Shown: positions 8,889-18,212, numbered from the stretch's first letter. The stretch: 64,000 nt of DNA from Pseudomaricurvus alcaniphilus (GCF_011440395.1 NZ_JAAOIX010000006.1:124001-188000), one strand, 5' to 3'. Notes: generated from the letters alone by a model not told the origin. Program-made: numbers and translations.

Positions 8889-9887
8889 GTGCGATTAGTT
8901 ACCTACTCCAGTTCACCCGGCGTGCAGCGCTCTGGCGCATTTATCGAGAGTGATCAACGTATCGTCGACCTGGTGCAGGCCGCTGAGGCTGTACACGGCA
9001 GTGCACGGCCGGAGTACGCCTCGGTGTTGGCACTGGTGGAGGCTGGCGACAGCGCCCTGGCCGCAGCCGCAGAACTGGTGGCGCGGGCGCCCCGCAACGC
9101 GGTGATCGAGCGCCAGGAAGTGCAGCTGTTGGCGCCCATTCAGCCGCCACCGCAGATGCGCGACTGCTCCTGCTTCGAGCTGCACCTGGTGCAGTGCTAT
9201 GAGGCGGCACGGCGCGCCAAGGCGGCGAAGGCGCCAACCCCCGAGGCCGCTTTAAAGGCGATGGACAGCACCGAGGACGACAAGATTCTGGCAACCTTTC
9301 GGCGCCAACCCATCTATTACAAGTGTAACCGCTTCAGCGTGATTGGCACCGATCAGGACGTGATCTGGCCCGCCTACAGCAAAGCGCTGGATTTCGAACT
9401 GGAGATGGCTTGCTATATCGGCAGGCGGGCGCTGGATGTACCGGTCGAAAGGGCTATGGATTACATAGTCGGCTTTACCATCTACAACGACATGAGCGCG
9501 CGCGATGCCCAGGGCTGGGAAATGCCCGGCAAACTGGGGCCAGCCAAAGGTAAGGATTTCGATACCGGCAATGTTATGGGGCCCTGCCTGGTGACACGGG
9601 ATGAGATCGACGATATCTACGATCTCGACATGATTGCCCGGGTCAACGGTGAAGAGTGGGGCCGCGGCAACAGCCGCGAAATGATGTGGAAGTTTGAGGA
9701 CGTCATCGCCCATATTTCTCGTTCGGAAACCCTGTACCCCGGCGAAGTGCTGGGCTCGGGCACGGTCGGCAACGGCTGCGGGCTGGAACAGCTGCGCTAC
9801 CTGAAGCCGAATGACGTGGTGGAATTGGAAATTGAACAGCTTGGCGTGTTGCGAAGCAAGGTAGTAAAACCTTCACCGGGGCAATAA
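8889..9887 (+). CDS. Fumarylacetoacetate hydrolase (FAH) family protein
   Basis: 332 aa from the GTG at 8889, which sits about 9 nt after a GAGG. This makes the N-terminus MRLVTY, as usual for the family. An ATG at 8865 would add 8 residues. The FAH-fold metal site is visible as E170-x-E172 (DFELEMA) and D201 (YNDMSARD). Members hydrolyse, isomerise or decarboxylate 2-oxo acids from meta-cleavage pathways. An insertion of about 35 residues (105-140) precedes the core. It lies just upstream of the Rieske dioxygenase subunits and probably processes the ring-cleavage product. The precise reaction is unknown. Confidence 0.85.
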   Translation: MRLVTYSSSPGVQRSGAFIESDQRIVDLVQAAEAVHGSARPEYASVLALVEAGDSALAAAAELVARAPRNAVIERQEVQLLAPIQPPPQMRDCSCFELHLVQCYEAARRAKAAKAPTPEAALKAMDSTEDDKILATFRRQPIYYKCNRFSVIGTDQDVIWPAYSKALDFELEMACYIGRRALDVPVERAMDYIVGFTIYNDMSARDAQGWEMPGKLGPAKGKDFDTGNVMGPCLVTRDEIDDIYDLDMIARVNGEEWGRGNSREMMWKFEDVIAHISRSETLYPGEVLGSGTVGNGCGLEQLRYLKPNDVVELEIEQLGVLRSKVVKPSPGQ

Positions 9888-9964
9888 TAAAAATATTACC
9901 CACAACGGGGTACCTGCGCAGTTCGTAAAGCAGGTGCCTGATCAGTGTTAAACAGGAGATAAAA

Positions 9965-11362
9965 ATGTCAGCCAAAAAGGGTCCGGTACTCCGCGATGGC
10001 ACCGCGGTCGCAGATCTCGTTGATCTGGATTTGCAGGAAGTTAAACTGCGTGCGTTATCCGATCAGGAAATCTATGAAATCGAGCAGAGAAAAATCTTCG
10101 GCAAGGTTTGGTTGCTGCTCGGTCATGAAACCGAAATTCCCAATGCCGGTGACTACGTGCAGCGCCATATGGGCGACGATTCGGTATTGGTGGCCCGTGC
10201 CCGCGACGGCCAGGTGCATGTATCGTTAAATGTGTGTCCGCACCGCGGCATGAAAATTACCACCCATGAGAGTGGCAATACCCAGATTCATACCTGTATC
10301 TATCACGGTTGGGCGTTCAAACCCGACGGCGAGTTCCTCGGCTCCCCAGTCGCCGACCAGTGCATGCACGGCAAAATGCTGAGCAAGCAGGAGCTCGGCC
10401 TGCAAAAGGCTCGCGTCACCCTTTATGGCGGTTTGATCTGGGCGACCTGGAATCACGACGGCCCTTCGTTTGAAGAGTTCCTCGGTGACACCAAGTGGTA
10501 CTACGATATGCTCTATTGCCGCACCAACAAGGGCATGGAAGTGGCCGGGCCGCCGCAGCGCTTTATCGTGCGCGGCAACTGGAAGACCGCCGGTGAGCAG
10601 TCAGCCGCGGATGGCTTCCACACCCTGACCCTGCACCGCTGGCTGGGCGAGGTCGGCAACTATCAGTCCGACTCCGGTAAAAAGCAGGGCAGTGAGTTGA
10701 CCGAAGAAATGTTTGGCGCCGAGGTGAGCTCGCCGCACGGTCACGCCCTGCGCTGTATTGACCTGGCCAGAAAGATTAAGAAACTGACCGGCAAGGATCC
10801 GTCCGAGCTGTCGGTGCAAGAAAAACTCAATGCCCTGCCGCCTCCCGGGATGACGCCGGATATGGTCGAGCAGTTGGCGCAGAACCTGTCGCCCGAACAA
10901 ATGCAGGTGATGGCCTGGATGCCGCCGCAAGTGGGTGGCATGTTCCCGAATATTATTTTTGAGTTCCTCTATATCCCGCAGCCGGATGGCAATGTGGTGG
11001 GCTCCCTGTCCTTGCACACCTACGTGCCCAAGGGGCCGGACAAGCTGGAGTTCACCAACTGGATTTTTGTCGAGAAAGACACGCCGCCGGAACTGAGAGA
11101 GAAAATGATCCAGCAAAGCGTTCGTCTGCTGGGCACTTCGGGCATGGTGGAAGCCGACGACTCCGACACCTGGCCGCACATGACCCTGGCAGCGAAGGGG
11201 GCACAGGCACGCAACCGGACCATGAAATACCAGGCATTGTACGAGACCGGCGCTCCCGAAGGCTGGCCCGGGCCTGGCATCGTCAACGAAGGTTTTACCA
11301 AGGACGATACCCAGTGGCATTGGTGGAAGTACTGGTATGAACTGATGATGGCAGAAGACTGA
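9965..11362 (+). CDS. Rieske ring-hydroxylating dioxygenase, large (alpha) subunit
   Basis: A 465-aa oxygenase alpha subunit. The N-terminal Rieske [2Fe-2S] domain has C91-x-H93 (CPHRG) and C111-x2-H114 (CIYHGW). The C-terminal catalytic domain has D216-x2-H219-x4-H224, plus an Asp in EADD (398/399) as the third iron ligand. The bridging Asp (216) that passes electrons between neighbouring subunits is present. It forms a pair with the beta subunit 51 bp downstream. Electrons must come from a ferredoxin and a reductase; the nearest candidates are the small ferredoxins at 1897 and 25764. It is predicted to cis-dihydroxylate an aromatic ring to start ring cleavage. The substrate is unknown. Confidence 0.93.
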   Translation: MSAKKGPVLRDGTAVADLVDLDLQEVKLRALSDQEIYEIEQRKIFGKVWLLLGHETEIPNAGDYVQRHMGDDSVLVARARDGQVHVSLNVCPHRGMKITTHESGNTQIHTCIYHGWAFKPDGEFLGSPVADQCMHGKMLSKQELGLQKARVTLYGGLIWATWNHDGPSFEEFLGDTKWYYDMLYCRTNKGMEVAGPPQRFIVRGNWKTAGEQSAADGFHTLTLHRWLGEVGNYQSDSGKKQGSELTEEMFGAEVSSPHGHALRCIDLARKIKKLTGKDPSELSVQEKLNALPPPGMTPDMVEQLAQNLSPEQMQVMAWMPPQVGGMFPNIIFEFLYIPQPDGNVVGSLSLHTYVPKGPDKLEFTNWIFVEKDTPPELREKMIQQSVRLLGTSGMVEADDSDTWPHMTLAAKGAQARNRTMKYQALYETGAPEGWPGPGIVNEGFTKDDTQWHWWKYWYELMMAED

Positions 11363-11413
11363 TTCAGCGGCAGCCGTACACACCCCATTGACGAACAAAT
11401 TGAGGAGTCAGTC

Positions 11414-11965
11414 ATGACTAATACAACCAATCCGACCGCGGAGCTGGGAAATTCCGTGGGTATCGGGTCTGAAATTTACAACCAGGTTTTGCAGCACTAC
11501 TACAGCGAGGCGCTGCTGCTGGACCATATTCGCCTGAAGGAGTGGGGCGCCACCCTGGCGCAGGATCTGAAATACACCGTACCGGTGCGCCAGACTCGCA
11601 CCGTGCAGGAAATCGAGGAGTCCTACATTCGTTCGGTGATGCATATGGACGATGACTATGGCTCTATCATGGGGCGGATTATGCGCCTCAGCGGCAAGAG
11701 TGCCTGGTCGGAAAACCCGCCCTCGCGGATCCGCCGTTTCGTCTCCAACGTGCAGGTGTTTGAGACGGATAAAGCAGATGAGTTCGCGTCGGTGAATTAT
11801 TTGTTGATCACTCGCAACCGGTTTGACGACGATTTCTTTGACCTGATTCCGTGCCAGCGCAACGACGTGCTGCGCGTCGCCGGCGACGGTTTCCAGCTGG
11901 TGCGGCGGGAAGTGTTGATCGACCAGGCGTTGTTGGGTACACCCAACCTGTCCATATTCCTGTAG
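11414..11965 (+). CDS. Ring-hydroxylating dioxygenase small (beta) subunit
   Basis: 183 aa, the normal length for the SnoaL-like beta subunit that packs under the alpha trimer and has a mainly structural role. Typical segments are EIYNQVLQHYYSEALLLD near the start and FVSNVQVFETD in the middle. It follows the alpha subunit by 51 bp with its own ribosome-binding site (TGAGGAG about 10 bp before the ATG). It shares the operon with the alpha subunit and probably the FAH gene. Confidence 0.9.
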   Translation: MTNTTNPTAELGNSVGIGSEIYNQVLQHYYSEALLLDHIRLKEWGATLAQDLKYTVPVRQTRTVQEIEESYIRSVMHMDDDYGSIMGRIMRLSGKSAWSENPPSRIRRFVSNVQVFETDKADEFASVNYLLITRNRFDDDFFDLIPCQRNDVLRVAGDGFQLVRREVLIDQALLGTPNLSIFL

Positions 11966-12000
11966 GGTCACCCGTCACCTGATCCAGCACTTTGATTATC

Positions 12001-12040
12001 CAGCGATAACCGGTTTGCCACGGCATCCGGTTATCCGCTG
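12001..12040. terminator. Hairpin between convergent genes (weak terminator)
   Basis: A 13-bp stem with one bulged base (12001-12013 with 12027-12040) lies between the convergent beta-subunit gene and the DUF2889 gene. There is no clear T-tract, so intrinsic termination is uncertain. Confidence 0.4.
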
Positions 12041-12163
12041 ATAAAAGCGTACCAGCAAAGTGAAGTTGCCTTTTGCGGCAGTATTATACCCCGGTGCATT
12101 CTCCCTTGCGGCTCAGCAGCAATTTACTGTACCCATAACAGAACGCCAGGTTATGGATATGAA

Positions 12164-12919
12164 CTAGCTGTCGCCAGCGAGCTCATCCAGCCAGTCGCGA
12201 TCCGTGGCACACAGCTGCTGCTGGCGTGCACTGAAGTCGCGGGTCGAACCAATCACCCGTATTGCCTGCAGGGCGCGATCAGCCTGTTGCACGTAACAGT
12301 TGCCACTCGGTCGGGCGTGGGTTTGCGCATCGAGGTCGTGCAGTCGCCCCAGGGAAATCATCGCACAGCGGCGCAGCACCAGTGCCGCTTCGCGCTCATC
12401 CTGGTCAAGGTGCTCCGCTGCCCAGCGGGAAAAGCCGCGGCCGATGGCCTGGCCAGTAAAGGGTTGCGGCGCCTCGATGACGCTATCCCGGATGCGCCAG
12501 CGCATGACTGGCAAGCCGTCCCGGTCGAGACTCGCCTCGGTTTCGCCGTCGATGTGGCGGGGTACCTCGATGGCATAGCGCCGGCGGCGGATATTGCGGG
12601 CGGCGGCGGCTATGCCCAGGCCGGCTTCATCCAGCATATGGCTGCACTGCATGCGCTGGTTGGTGAATACCGTGACCGCGCTGTCATCGGGCGACAGGGG
12701 CATGCCCCGTAATTTTGCCAATTGGGCGGTAGCGTTGCCGCATAAATCGTAGGGTGTTCGTAGCGCGGTACCTTCGGCGCTGCTGACTTTGCCGGCGGCA
12801 AACGTGAGTTGCACTCTGAAGTGGTGATAGTCGTCTTCGAGGGCAACCCTGGCGGTGCCGCTGTCGCTGTTGCCCACCGTGCGGATTTCGATCACGCGGT
12901 GGAAACTGGGTCTGTGCAT
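12164..12919 (-). CDS. DUF2889 family protein
   Basis: A 251-aa protein matching the DUF2889 pattern: a conserved core with TPYDLCGNATAQLAKLRG (about 55-72) and an RMQCSHMLDEAGLGIAAAA segment (about 88-106). The function is unknown. DUF2889 proteins recur next to aromatic-catabolism and acyl-CoA genes. It stands alone and antisense between the dioxygenase genes and the SDR operon. Two perfect 17-bp tandem units (12926-12959) lie just upstream of its start. No signal peptide or membrane segment is seen. Confidence 0.75.
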   Translation of the reverse strand: MHRPSFHRVIEIRTVGNSDSGTARVALEDDYHHFRVQLTFAAGKVSSAEGTALRTPYDLCGNATAQLAKLRGMPLSPDDSAVTVFTNQRMQCSHMLDEAGLGIAAAARNIRRRRYAIEVPRHIDGETEASLDRDGLPVMRWRIRDSVIEAPQPFTGQAIGRGFSRWAAEHLDQDEREAALVLRRCAMISLGRLHDLDAQTHARPSGNCYVQQADRALQAIRVIGSTRDFSARQQQLCATDRDWLDELAGDS

Positions 12920-12925
12920 AACTTT

Positions 12926-12959
12926 TTATCCGCTCTCTCTGGTTATCCGCTCTCTCTGG
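12926..12959. repeat. Two perfect tandem copies of a 17-bp unit
   Basis: The units 12926-12942 and 12943-12959 are identical. They lie within the spacer between the divergent DUF2889 and SDR genes and include the purine-rich leader just upstream of the DUF2889 start. Confidence 0.9.
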
Positions 12960-13051
12960 AGCGGCTGGATTACCGTACTAAGTGATAGGCATGGGTTTTT
13001 GTTTACAGTATCATTAAATCTGTTCAATAAAAATAACTTACAGGAGTCGTT

Positions 13052-13852
13052 ATGGGCCTGCTGGAAAATAAAGTCGCGCTGATTACCGGCGCAGGTGGTG
13101 GAATCGGGCGCGGGGTTGCACGTCGCTTCGCCCGTGAGGGCGCGGCCGTACTGGTTGCGGAGATCGACGCAGAGACCGGTCAGCAAGTGGCTGCGGAGCT
13201 GCAGGAGCTGGGCGGTAAAGGCTATTTTGTGCACACCGATGTACTGCAAAAGGAGAGTGTTGTCGCCGCCGTCGCCGCGGCGGTGCAGCAGTTCGGTGGC
13301 CTCGATATTTTGGTCAACAACGCCTTTGTGCCGTCAGCAAATGTTTTACTCGAAGACAAATCGGACGAGCTGCTGGAGCAGACTTTGACCTCCACCATCA
13401 AGGCCACCTGGTGGGCAATGCAGGCTTCGCTGCCGCATTTTCGCGCTCGCGGCGGCGGCAAAATCATTAACTTCACCTCCATTGATGTGGATATAGGTGC
13501 CTGGTTGCACGCCGATTACAACACCGGCAAGGCCGGGGTAGTGGGGCTTACTCGCAGTGCTGCGGCGGAATGGGGCCGCTTCAATATCACCGCCAACGCC
13601 CTGGCACCTACCGCCATGGGAGCCACGTTTCACAAGCTGGCGGCAGAGAATCCGGGCTTTGCCGAGCGAGCGGCGGCGATGCGACCGCTGGGCCGTTGCG
13701 GCGATCCGGAAGAAGATATCGGGCCGGTAGCGGTTTTTTTGGCCTCTGAACTGTCCCGCTATGTTACCGGTGAGACCATTCATGTGGACGGCGGCTTGCA
13801 CTTGCCCGGTTACAACTCGCGACCGGCGGATGTGCCTGTGCGCGACAAATAA
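13052..13852 (+). CDS. SDR family oxidoreductase
   Basis: A 266-aa classical NAD(P)-dependent short-chain dehydrogenase. It has TGAGGGIG (12-19), NNAF at 89-92 (instead of NNAG), S143, Y156 and K160 (YNTGK), and a C-terminal DGG. A good ribosome-binding site (CAGGAG) precedes the ATG. It is the first of ten co-directional genes (13052-23081) and reads as an alcohol or dihydrodiol dehydrogenase. A terminator hairpin follows, so the amidohydrolase downstream may have its own promoter. Confidence 0.88.
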   Translation: MGLLENKVALITGAGGGIGRGVARRFAREGAAVLVAEIDAETGQQVAAELQELGGKGYFVHTDVLQKESVVAAVAAAVQQFGGLDILVNNAFVPSANVLLEDKSDELLEQTLTSTIKATWWAMQASLPHFRARGGGKIINFTSIDVDIGAWLHADYNTGKAGVVGLTRSAAAEWGRFNITANALAPTAMGATFHKLAAENPGFAERAAAMRPLGRCGDPEEDIGPVAVFLASELSRYVTGETIHVDGGLHLPGYNSRPADVPVRDK

Positions 13853-13857
13853 CCGGG

Positions 13858-13892
13858 GTCGGCCCTGGTGTTGGCTGGGCCGACTTTTGTTT
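13858..13892 (+). terminator. Rho-independent terminator
   Basis: An 8-bp G+C-rich stem (13858-13865 with 13877-13884) is followed by TTTTGTTT, directly after the SDR stop codon. Confidence 0.75.
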
Positions 13893-14049
13893 GATTTTCC
13901 TTAAAATAAACATATTTGCAATTTCTGTTTAAATTGTTCATTATTGACCCACTTTCGCAGTGGCCGTGATACGGCCGTCTTACGGCGATAACAATAACGA
14001 ATCAGGCGCCTGGTATTCACCCTGCCGGGGCTCTACAGAGGAAACACCT

Positions 14050-15132
14050 ATGCTAATCGATTTACACGCACACGCTCCCCATCCCGACTATTACAACCTG
14101 CACCCACACTGGGGTCCGGCCTTCGAGCTGCAACCCGACGGCGATGTGAAATTGCGCGTTGGCGACTGGATCCTGACCCTGGGGGCGCCGGAGCGCAAGG
14201 CGGCCCTGCGCAAGGCCCACGCCGAAGGCAAAACCCTGGAAGTGAGCGAGTACATGGAGCGCTGGCGCGACCCCAAGACCCGGTTGGCCGGTATGGACGC
14301 CGCGGGCCAGAATGCCCAGGTGGTCAATGTACCGTCCCACTGCTACATGTACTGGACCGAAAAGGACTTTTCCGTGTCCTTTTCGCGCAAGGCCAACGAG
14401 GTGCTGGCTGAGTACTGTTCAGCGGATCCGAGCCGCCTGATGTACTGGGCCCAGGCACCGCTGAACGCTCCGGAAGAGGCGGCCAAGGAAATTCGTCGCG
14501 CCTGCACCGAGTTTGGCGCCAAGGGCTTGAGTGCTGGTGGCTCCAACTTTGGTGGCCTGGAGTTTGACTCGCCGGAGATGGACCCGGTGTGGCAAGCCTT
14601 GTGCGACCTGGACCTGCCCATGTTCGTACACGGTTACAACCAGTCGGTCACCTGGGGTGACAAGGCCAATACCGATCGCTACGAAACCACCGCCATCGTT
14701 GGCATGAACTACGACGAGACCAAGGCGTTCTGGTACCTGATCAACGGCGGCGTGTTTGACCGCTTCCCCGACCTCAAGGTCTATATCACCCACGGCGGTG
14801 GCTTCGTGCCTTACCAGTTGGGTCGCCTGGCCAATACCAACCCCAACCTCGATACCTTCCACAACAAGAAGCCATTTCTCGACTACCTGAAAAACTTCTA
14901 CTTTGATGTGGAGTTGCACGAGTTGCCCATGCGCCAGGCCCTGGTGGATGTGATTGGTGCCGATCGTGTGCTGTACGGTTCCAACTTCGGCGGCAGTGAC
15001 GCCGTGCGTCATGATTTGACCGAAGGCCTGAAATTGTCGGATGAAGACCTGCAGAAAATTCGCTGGAAAAATGCCTGCGAACTGTTGCACATCGACCCGG
15101 CAAAAGTTGGGTCACCTGCCAAGAGTGCCTGA
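14050..15132 (+). CDS. Amidohydrolase-2 (ACMSD-like) family protein
   Basis: 360 aa from the ATG at 14050, with a GAGG about 8 nt upstream. A longer in-frame start at 13960 lacks such a site. This is a TIM-barrel metal enzyme of the ACMSD/dihydroxybenzoate-decarboxylase group. It has H6-x-H8 (DLHAH), H194 (FVHG) and H248 (ITHGG). The Asp normally closing the metal site (GSD/GTD) reads N312 (YGSNFGG), with D317 nearby. It is followed 2 bp later by an FAH gene. It could decarboxylate or hydrolyse a ring-cleavage product. The reaction is not assigned. Confidence 0.83.
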   Translation: MLIDLHAHAPHPDYYNLHPHWGPAFELQPDGDVKLRVGDWILTLGAPERKAALRKAHAEGKTLEVSEYMERWRDPKTRLAGMDAAGQNAQVVNVPSHCYMYWTEKDFSVSFSRKANEVLAEYCSADPSRLMYWAQAPLNAPEEAAKEIRRACTEFGAKGLSAGGSNFGGLEFDSPEMDPVWQALCDLDLPMFVHGYNQSVTWGDKANTDRYETTAIVGMNYDETKAFWYLINGGVFDRFPDLKVYITHGGGFVPYQLGRLANTNPNLDTFHNKKPFLDYLKNFYFDVELHELPMRQALVDVIGADRVLYGSNFGGSDAVRHDLTEGLKLSDEDLQKIRWKNACELLHIDPAKVGSPAKSA

Positions 15133-15134
15133 TT

Positions 15135-16004
15135 ATGAAAATTGCCCGCTGTGAAAAAGCCGGAGAGGTTTTCTGGGCGCTGGTGGATACCCGTGCTGAC
15201 CAGGTACAGCCAATAGTCGGCGCGTTTGCCGATTGGGGGCCGACACTGACCCGCGCGATCAACGCGGGCCAGGCCGACGCCGCTGCAGCGGCGCTGGCAA
15301 AGAGCGGCTCACCCTTGCCCCTTGACCAGGTGCGCCTGTTGCCCCCGGTGGAGCCAATTAATCGGGTGGTGGTTGCCGGCGCCAATTACGCCAAGCACCT
15401 GGCCGCAGATTTCGGTCTGGCGGCACCGCCACAACCGGTGGCGTTTCTCAAGGCTTACGGCGCATTGATTGGTGCCAATGACGATATTCGCTATCCGCCC
15501 CTGACCGAGGAGCTGGATCACGAGGTGGAGTTGGTGGTGTCCATCGGCTTGACGCCGGTGGATCTCGACGACCCGATCAGCAGCGTTTTAGGTTACACCG
15601 TTGGCAACGATGTCAGCGCGCGCGATTTGCAACGCAGCGGTCCCAAAGGCATTGGCATGGACTTGTTCGCCGCCAAAAGCCAGGACCAGACCACCGGTGT
15701 CGGCCCCTGGATTGTTACCCGCGATGAGTTTCCGCCCGGCAGCCCGATACTGAGGTTGATGCTGGCGGTGGATGACGACGTGCGCCAGGACGGCACCACC
15801 GGCGACATGACTTGGGGTGTGCCGGAACTGGTCAGTTTCGTGCAGCAGCGCTCCAGTTTTGCACCGGGCGACATCCTCTTTACCGGTTCGCCGGACGGCG
15901 TAGGGCAGGGCACGGGCAAGTTCCTCAACCCCGGTGAAATGGTCGAGGCCAGCATCGAGGGCATCGGCGCCCTGCACAATCGGGTTGCTGCCAAACAGGT
16001 TTAA
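15135..16004 (+). CDS. FAH family hydrolase/isomerase
   Basis: A 289-aa FAH-fold enzyme of the usual length for 2-hydroxyhepta-2,4-dienedioate isomerase or acylpyruvase-like members. The metal site shows E130-x-E132 (DHEVELV), with D159/D164 in NDVSARD. The substrate loop FTGSPDGVGQG is well conserved. It starts 2 bp after the amidohydrolase, which argues for linked steps on the same meta-cleavage intermediate. It is a second FAH paralogue beside 8889-9887. The substrate is unknown. Confidence 0.88.
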   Translation: MKIARCEKAGEVFWALVDTRADQVQPIVGAFADWGPTLTRAINAGQADAAAAALAKSGSPLPLDQVRLLPPVEPINRVVVAGANYAKHLAADFGLAAPPQPVAFLKAYGALIGANDDIRYPPLTEELDHEVELVVSIGLTPVDLDDPISSVLGYTVGNDVSARDLQRSGPKGIGMDLFAAKSQDQTTGVGPWIVTRDEFPPGSPILRLMLAVDDDVRQDGTTGDMTWGVPELVSFVQQRSSFAPGDILFTGSPDGVGQGTGKFLNPGEMVEASIEGIGALHNRVAAKQV

Positions 16005-16033
16005 GAAAAACAGGTTTAAGAAAAACAGGTTTA
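15993..16033. repeat. 15-bp tandem repeat across a stop codon
   Basis: Units at 15993-16007 and 16008-16022 are identical (AAACAGGTTTAAGAA), and an 11-bp partial copy spans 16023-16033. The first copy contains the FAH stop codon. The array fills most of the gap to the next start. Confidence 0.9.
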
Positions 16034-16050
16034 TACAGGAAGACAACGAC

Positions 16051-16956
16051 ATGGTTGATAAAAATAACAGCGTGGTGGTGGTCGGATCGGGCCTGATGGG
16101 CACCGGCATAGCGCATGCATTTGCCAGCAGTGGCTACGCCACCGTACTGGTGGACACCAACGCCGAAGCGCTGGCCAAAGCACGCAAAAACATCGAAGAC
16201 ATTCTCGACAGCGGGGTAAAACTCGGCAAATTGGAAGCCGCTGATGCCGCTGCTGCCAAGGCGCGTTTGACCACTAGCACAGCGTTGGCAGATGTACCCG
16301 CCAGTGCCAGCCTGTTGGTAGAGACGGTGTCGGAAAATCTCGCGGTCAAGCAGGCAGTATTGAAACAGGCGGCTGAACTGTTGGGCGGCGACGCCATTCT
16401 CGCCACCAATACCTCGGCCCTGAGTGTGACCGAAATCGCCAGTGTGGTGAGTAACCCGCAGCGGGTGATCGGCATGCACTTCTTTAACCCGGTGCACAAG
16501 ATGAAGCTGGTGGAACTGGTGTTGGCCATTGCCACTGACGAGCAAACCGTGGCCACGTCCCGCGCCTGGTGTGACGCCATCAATAAAATCTCCATTTTGG
16601 TCAACGAATCTCCCGGTCTCACCACCAGCCGCATGTCCGCCATGCTCGGCAACGAAGCCATGTGGATGCTGCAGGAAGGAACTGCCAGTGCTGAGGATAT
16701 CGATACGGCCTTGCGCATGGGTTTCAATCACCCCATGGGGCCGCTGGAACTGGGCGACCTGACCGGTTGGGATACCCGTCTCGCAGTGCTCAAGTATTTG
16801 CACTCCACTCTCGGGGAAAAGTTCCGCCCCTGTCCGCTGATTATAAAAATGGTGGCGGCCGGGCGCCTGGGCCGCAAAGTGGGCCACGGCGTCTACCAGT
16901 ATGACGACAGCGGCAAGCGGGTGCCGGGTTCCGGGCTCAAGGGCAGCAACCTGTGA
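16051..16956 (+). CDS. 3-hydroxyacyl-CoA dehydrogenase
   Basis: 301 aa from the ATG at 16051 with CAGGAAG upstream. It has an N-terminal Rossmann domain (GSGLMGTGIA) and a C-terminal dimerisation domain. Catalytic residues S122 (NTSALS), H143 (GMHFFNP) and E155 are present. The PGLTTSR and FNHPMGPLELGDLTG segments match the single-function PaaH/FadB2-type branch. It oxidises an L-3-hydroxyacyl-CoA with NAD+ in beta-oxidation. With the thiolase directly downstream and the enoyl-CoA hydratase at 20129, it gives a near-complete beta-oxidation spiral for the ring- or side-chain-derived acyl-CoA. Confidence 0.92.
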   Translation: MVDKNNSVVVVGSGLMGTGIAHAFASSGYATVLVDTNAEALAKARKNIEDILDSGVKLGKLEAADAAAAKARLTTSTALADVPASASLLVETVSENLAVKQAVLKQAAELLGGDAILATNTSALSVTEIASVVSNPQRVIGMHFFNPVHKMKLVELVLAIATDEQTVATSRAWCDAINKISILVNESPGLTTSRMSAMLGNEAMWMLQEGTASAEDIDTALRMGFNHPMGPLELGDLTGWDTRLAVLKYLHSTLGEKFRPCPLIIKMVAAGRLGRKVGHGVYQYDDSGKRVPGSGLKGSNL

Positions 16957-16972
16957 TCAAGAGCAAGAGTTT

Positions 16973-18145
16973 ATGAGCGACGTCTATATCGTTGATGCCG
17001 TGCGAACGCCTGTCGGGCGCTACCGCGGCAGTCTCGCCGGTGTCCGTGCCGACCACCTCGGAGCCCACGTCCTCAACGGGCTGGTGGAGCGCAACGGCCT
17101 GGCGGCCGCGGCCATTGATGACGTGATCTTCGGCTGTGTCACCCAGGTGGGTGAACAGTCGGCCAATATCGCACGCACGGCGCTGCTGGGTGCCGGCTGG
17201 CCGGAGCAGGTGCCGGGCCTGACCATCGACCGCAAGTGCGGCTCGGGCGAGGTGGCGGTGCATGTCGCTGCCGGTTTGATTGCCGCCGGTTCGGCCTCGC
17301 TGGTGGTGGCCGGCGGTGCGGAGAATATGAGCCGGGTGCGTATGGGCGGTAATCGCGATGTGCACGGTGAGGCCTTCGGCTGGCTGGCGGAGTCACGTTA
17401 TGAATTGACCAGTCAGGGTGAAGCCGCCGAACGGCTGGTGGATAAATGGCAGCTGACCCGCGCGCAACTGGATGAGTTCGCAGTGCGCAGTCACCAGCGT
17501 GCGGCCAAGGCAGCAGCCCAGGGCTTTTTCAAAAATGAAATTATTGCAGTGCCGGTGCGGGATCTGCAGGAAAAAGACTGGGCGGAAGAGTCACCCGAAC
17601 TACTCACTGCCGATGAAACCATTCGCGCCGCCAGTAATGTGGAAAAGCTGGCGGCCTTGAAAACCAGTTTTCGCGAAGACGGTCGCCTGACCGCTGGCAA
17701 CTCTTCGCAAATCTCCGACGGTGCCGCGGTACTGTTATTGGCATCGAAACAAGCCTGTGAGTTGCACAACCTGAAACCGCGGGCGCGGCTGGTGAGTTTT
17801 ACCACGGTAGGTTCCGACCCGACCTTGATGCTGACCGGGCCGATTGCTTCCACCCGCAAGGTGCTGCAGCAAGCCGGGCTGAGCGTCGACGACATCGACC
17901 TGTTTGAAGTCAATGAAGCCTTTGCACCGGTGCCGTTGGTGTGGCAGCAGGAGTTGGGCGTGAGCAGTGACAAGCTCAATGTCAACGGCGGCGCCATCGC
18001 CCTGGGTCATCCACTGGGTGCCAGTGGTGCCCGCATAATGACCTCGATGCTGAACGAATTGGAGCGCCGCGGCGGACGCTACGGGTTGCAGGCCATCTGT
18101 TGCGCGGGCGGTATGGGCACAGCCACATTGATCGAGCGGTTGTAG
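16973..18145 (+). CDS. Acetyl-CoA acyltransferase (thiolase)
   Basis: A 390-aa degradative-type thiolase from the ATG at 16973. The active site is complete: C89 (DRKCGSG), H346 (ALGHPLG) and C376 (CCAGGMG). This contrasts with the cysteine-less thiolase-like protein at 6949. It starts 16 bp after the 3-hydroxyacyl-CoA dehydrogenase and should cleave the resulting 3-oxoacyl-CoA. Confidence 0.92.
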   Translation: MSDVYIVDAVRTPVGRYRGSLAGVRADHLGAHVLNGLVERNGLAAAAIDDVIFGCVTQVGEQSANIARTALLGAGWPEQVPGLTIDRKCGSGEVAVHVAAGLIAAGSASLVVAGGAENMSRVRMGGNRDVHGEAFGWLAESRYELTSQGEAAERLVDKWQLTRAQLDEFAVRSHQRAAKAAAQGFFKNEIIAVPVRDLQEKDWAEESPELLTADETIRAASNVEKLAALKTSFREDGRLTAGNSSQISDGAAVLLLASKQACELHNLKPRARLVSFTTVGSDPTLMLTGPIASTRKVLQQAGLSVDDIDLFEVNEAFAPVPLVWQQELGVSSDKLNVNGGAIALGHPLGASGARIMTSMLNELERRGGRYGLQAICCAGGMGTATLIERL

Positions 18146-18182
18146 TTTACAAGTAACAGCGCTGGCGAGTGCCTGTATAAAA

Positions 18183-18212
18183 ACGCCAGGCCCTTTAACG
18201 CCATGCCCTTTA
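18183..18212. repeat. Two 15-bp tandem units
   Basis: The units 18183-18197 and 18198-18212 differ at one base. They lie in the spacer between the thiolase and the next SDR. Confidence 0.85.

Noticed and set aside
13960-14049. A 30-residue N-terminal extension of the amidohydrolase
   Set aside because: The ATG at 14050 has a good ribosome-binding site and places the metal-binding HxH at the usual distance from the start.
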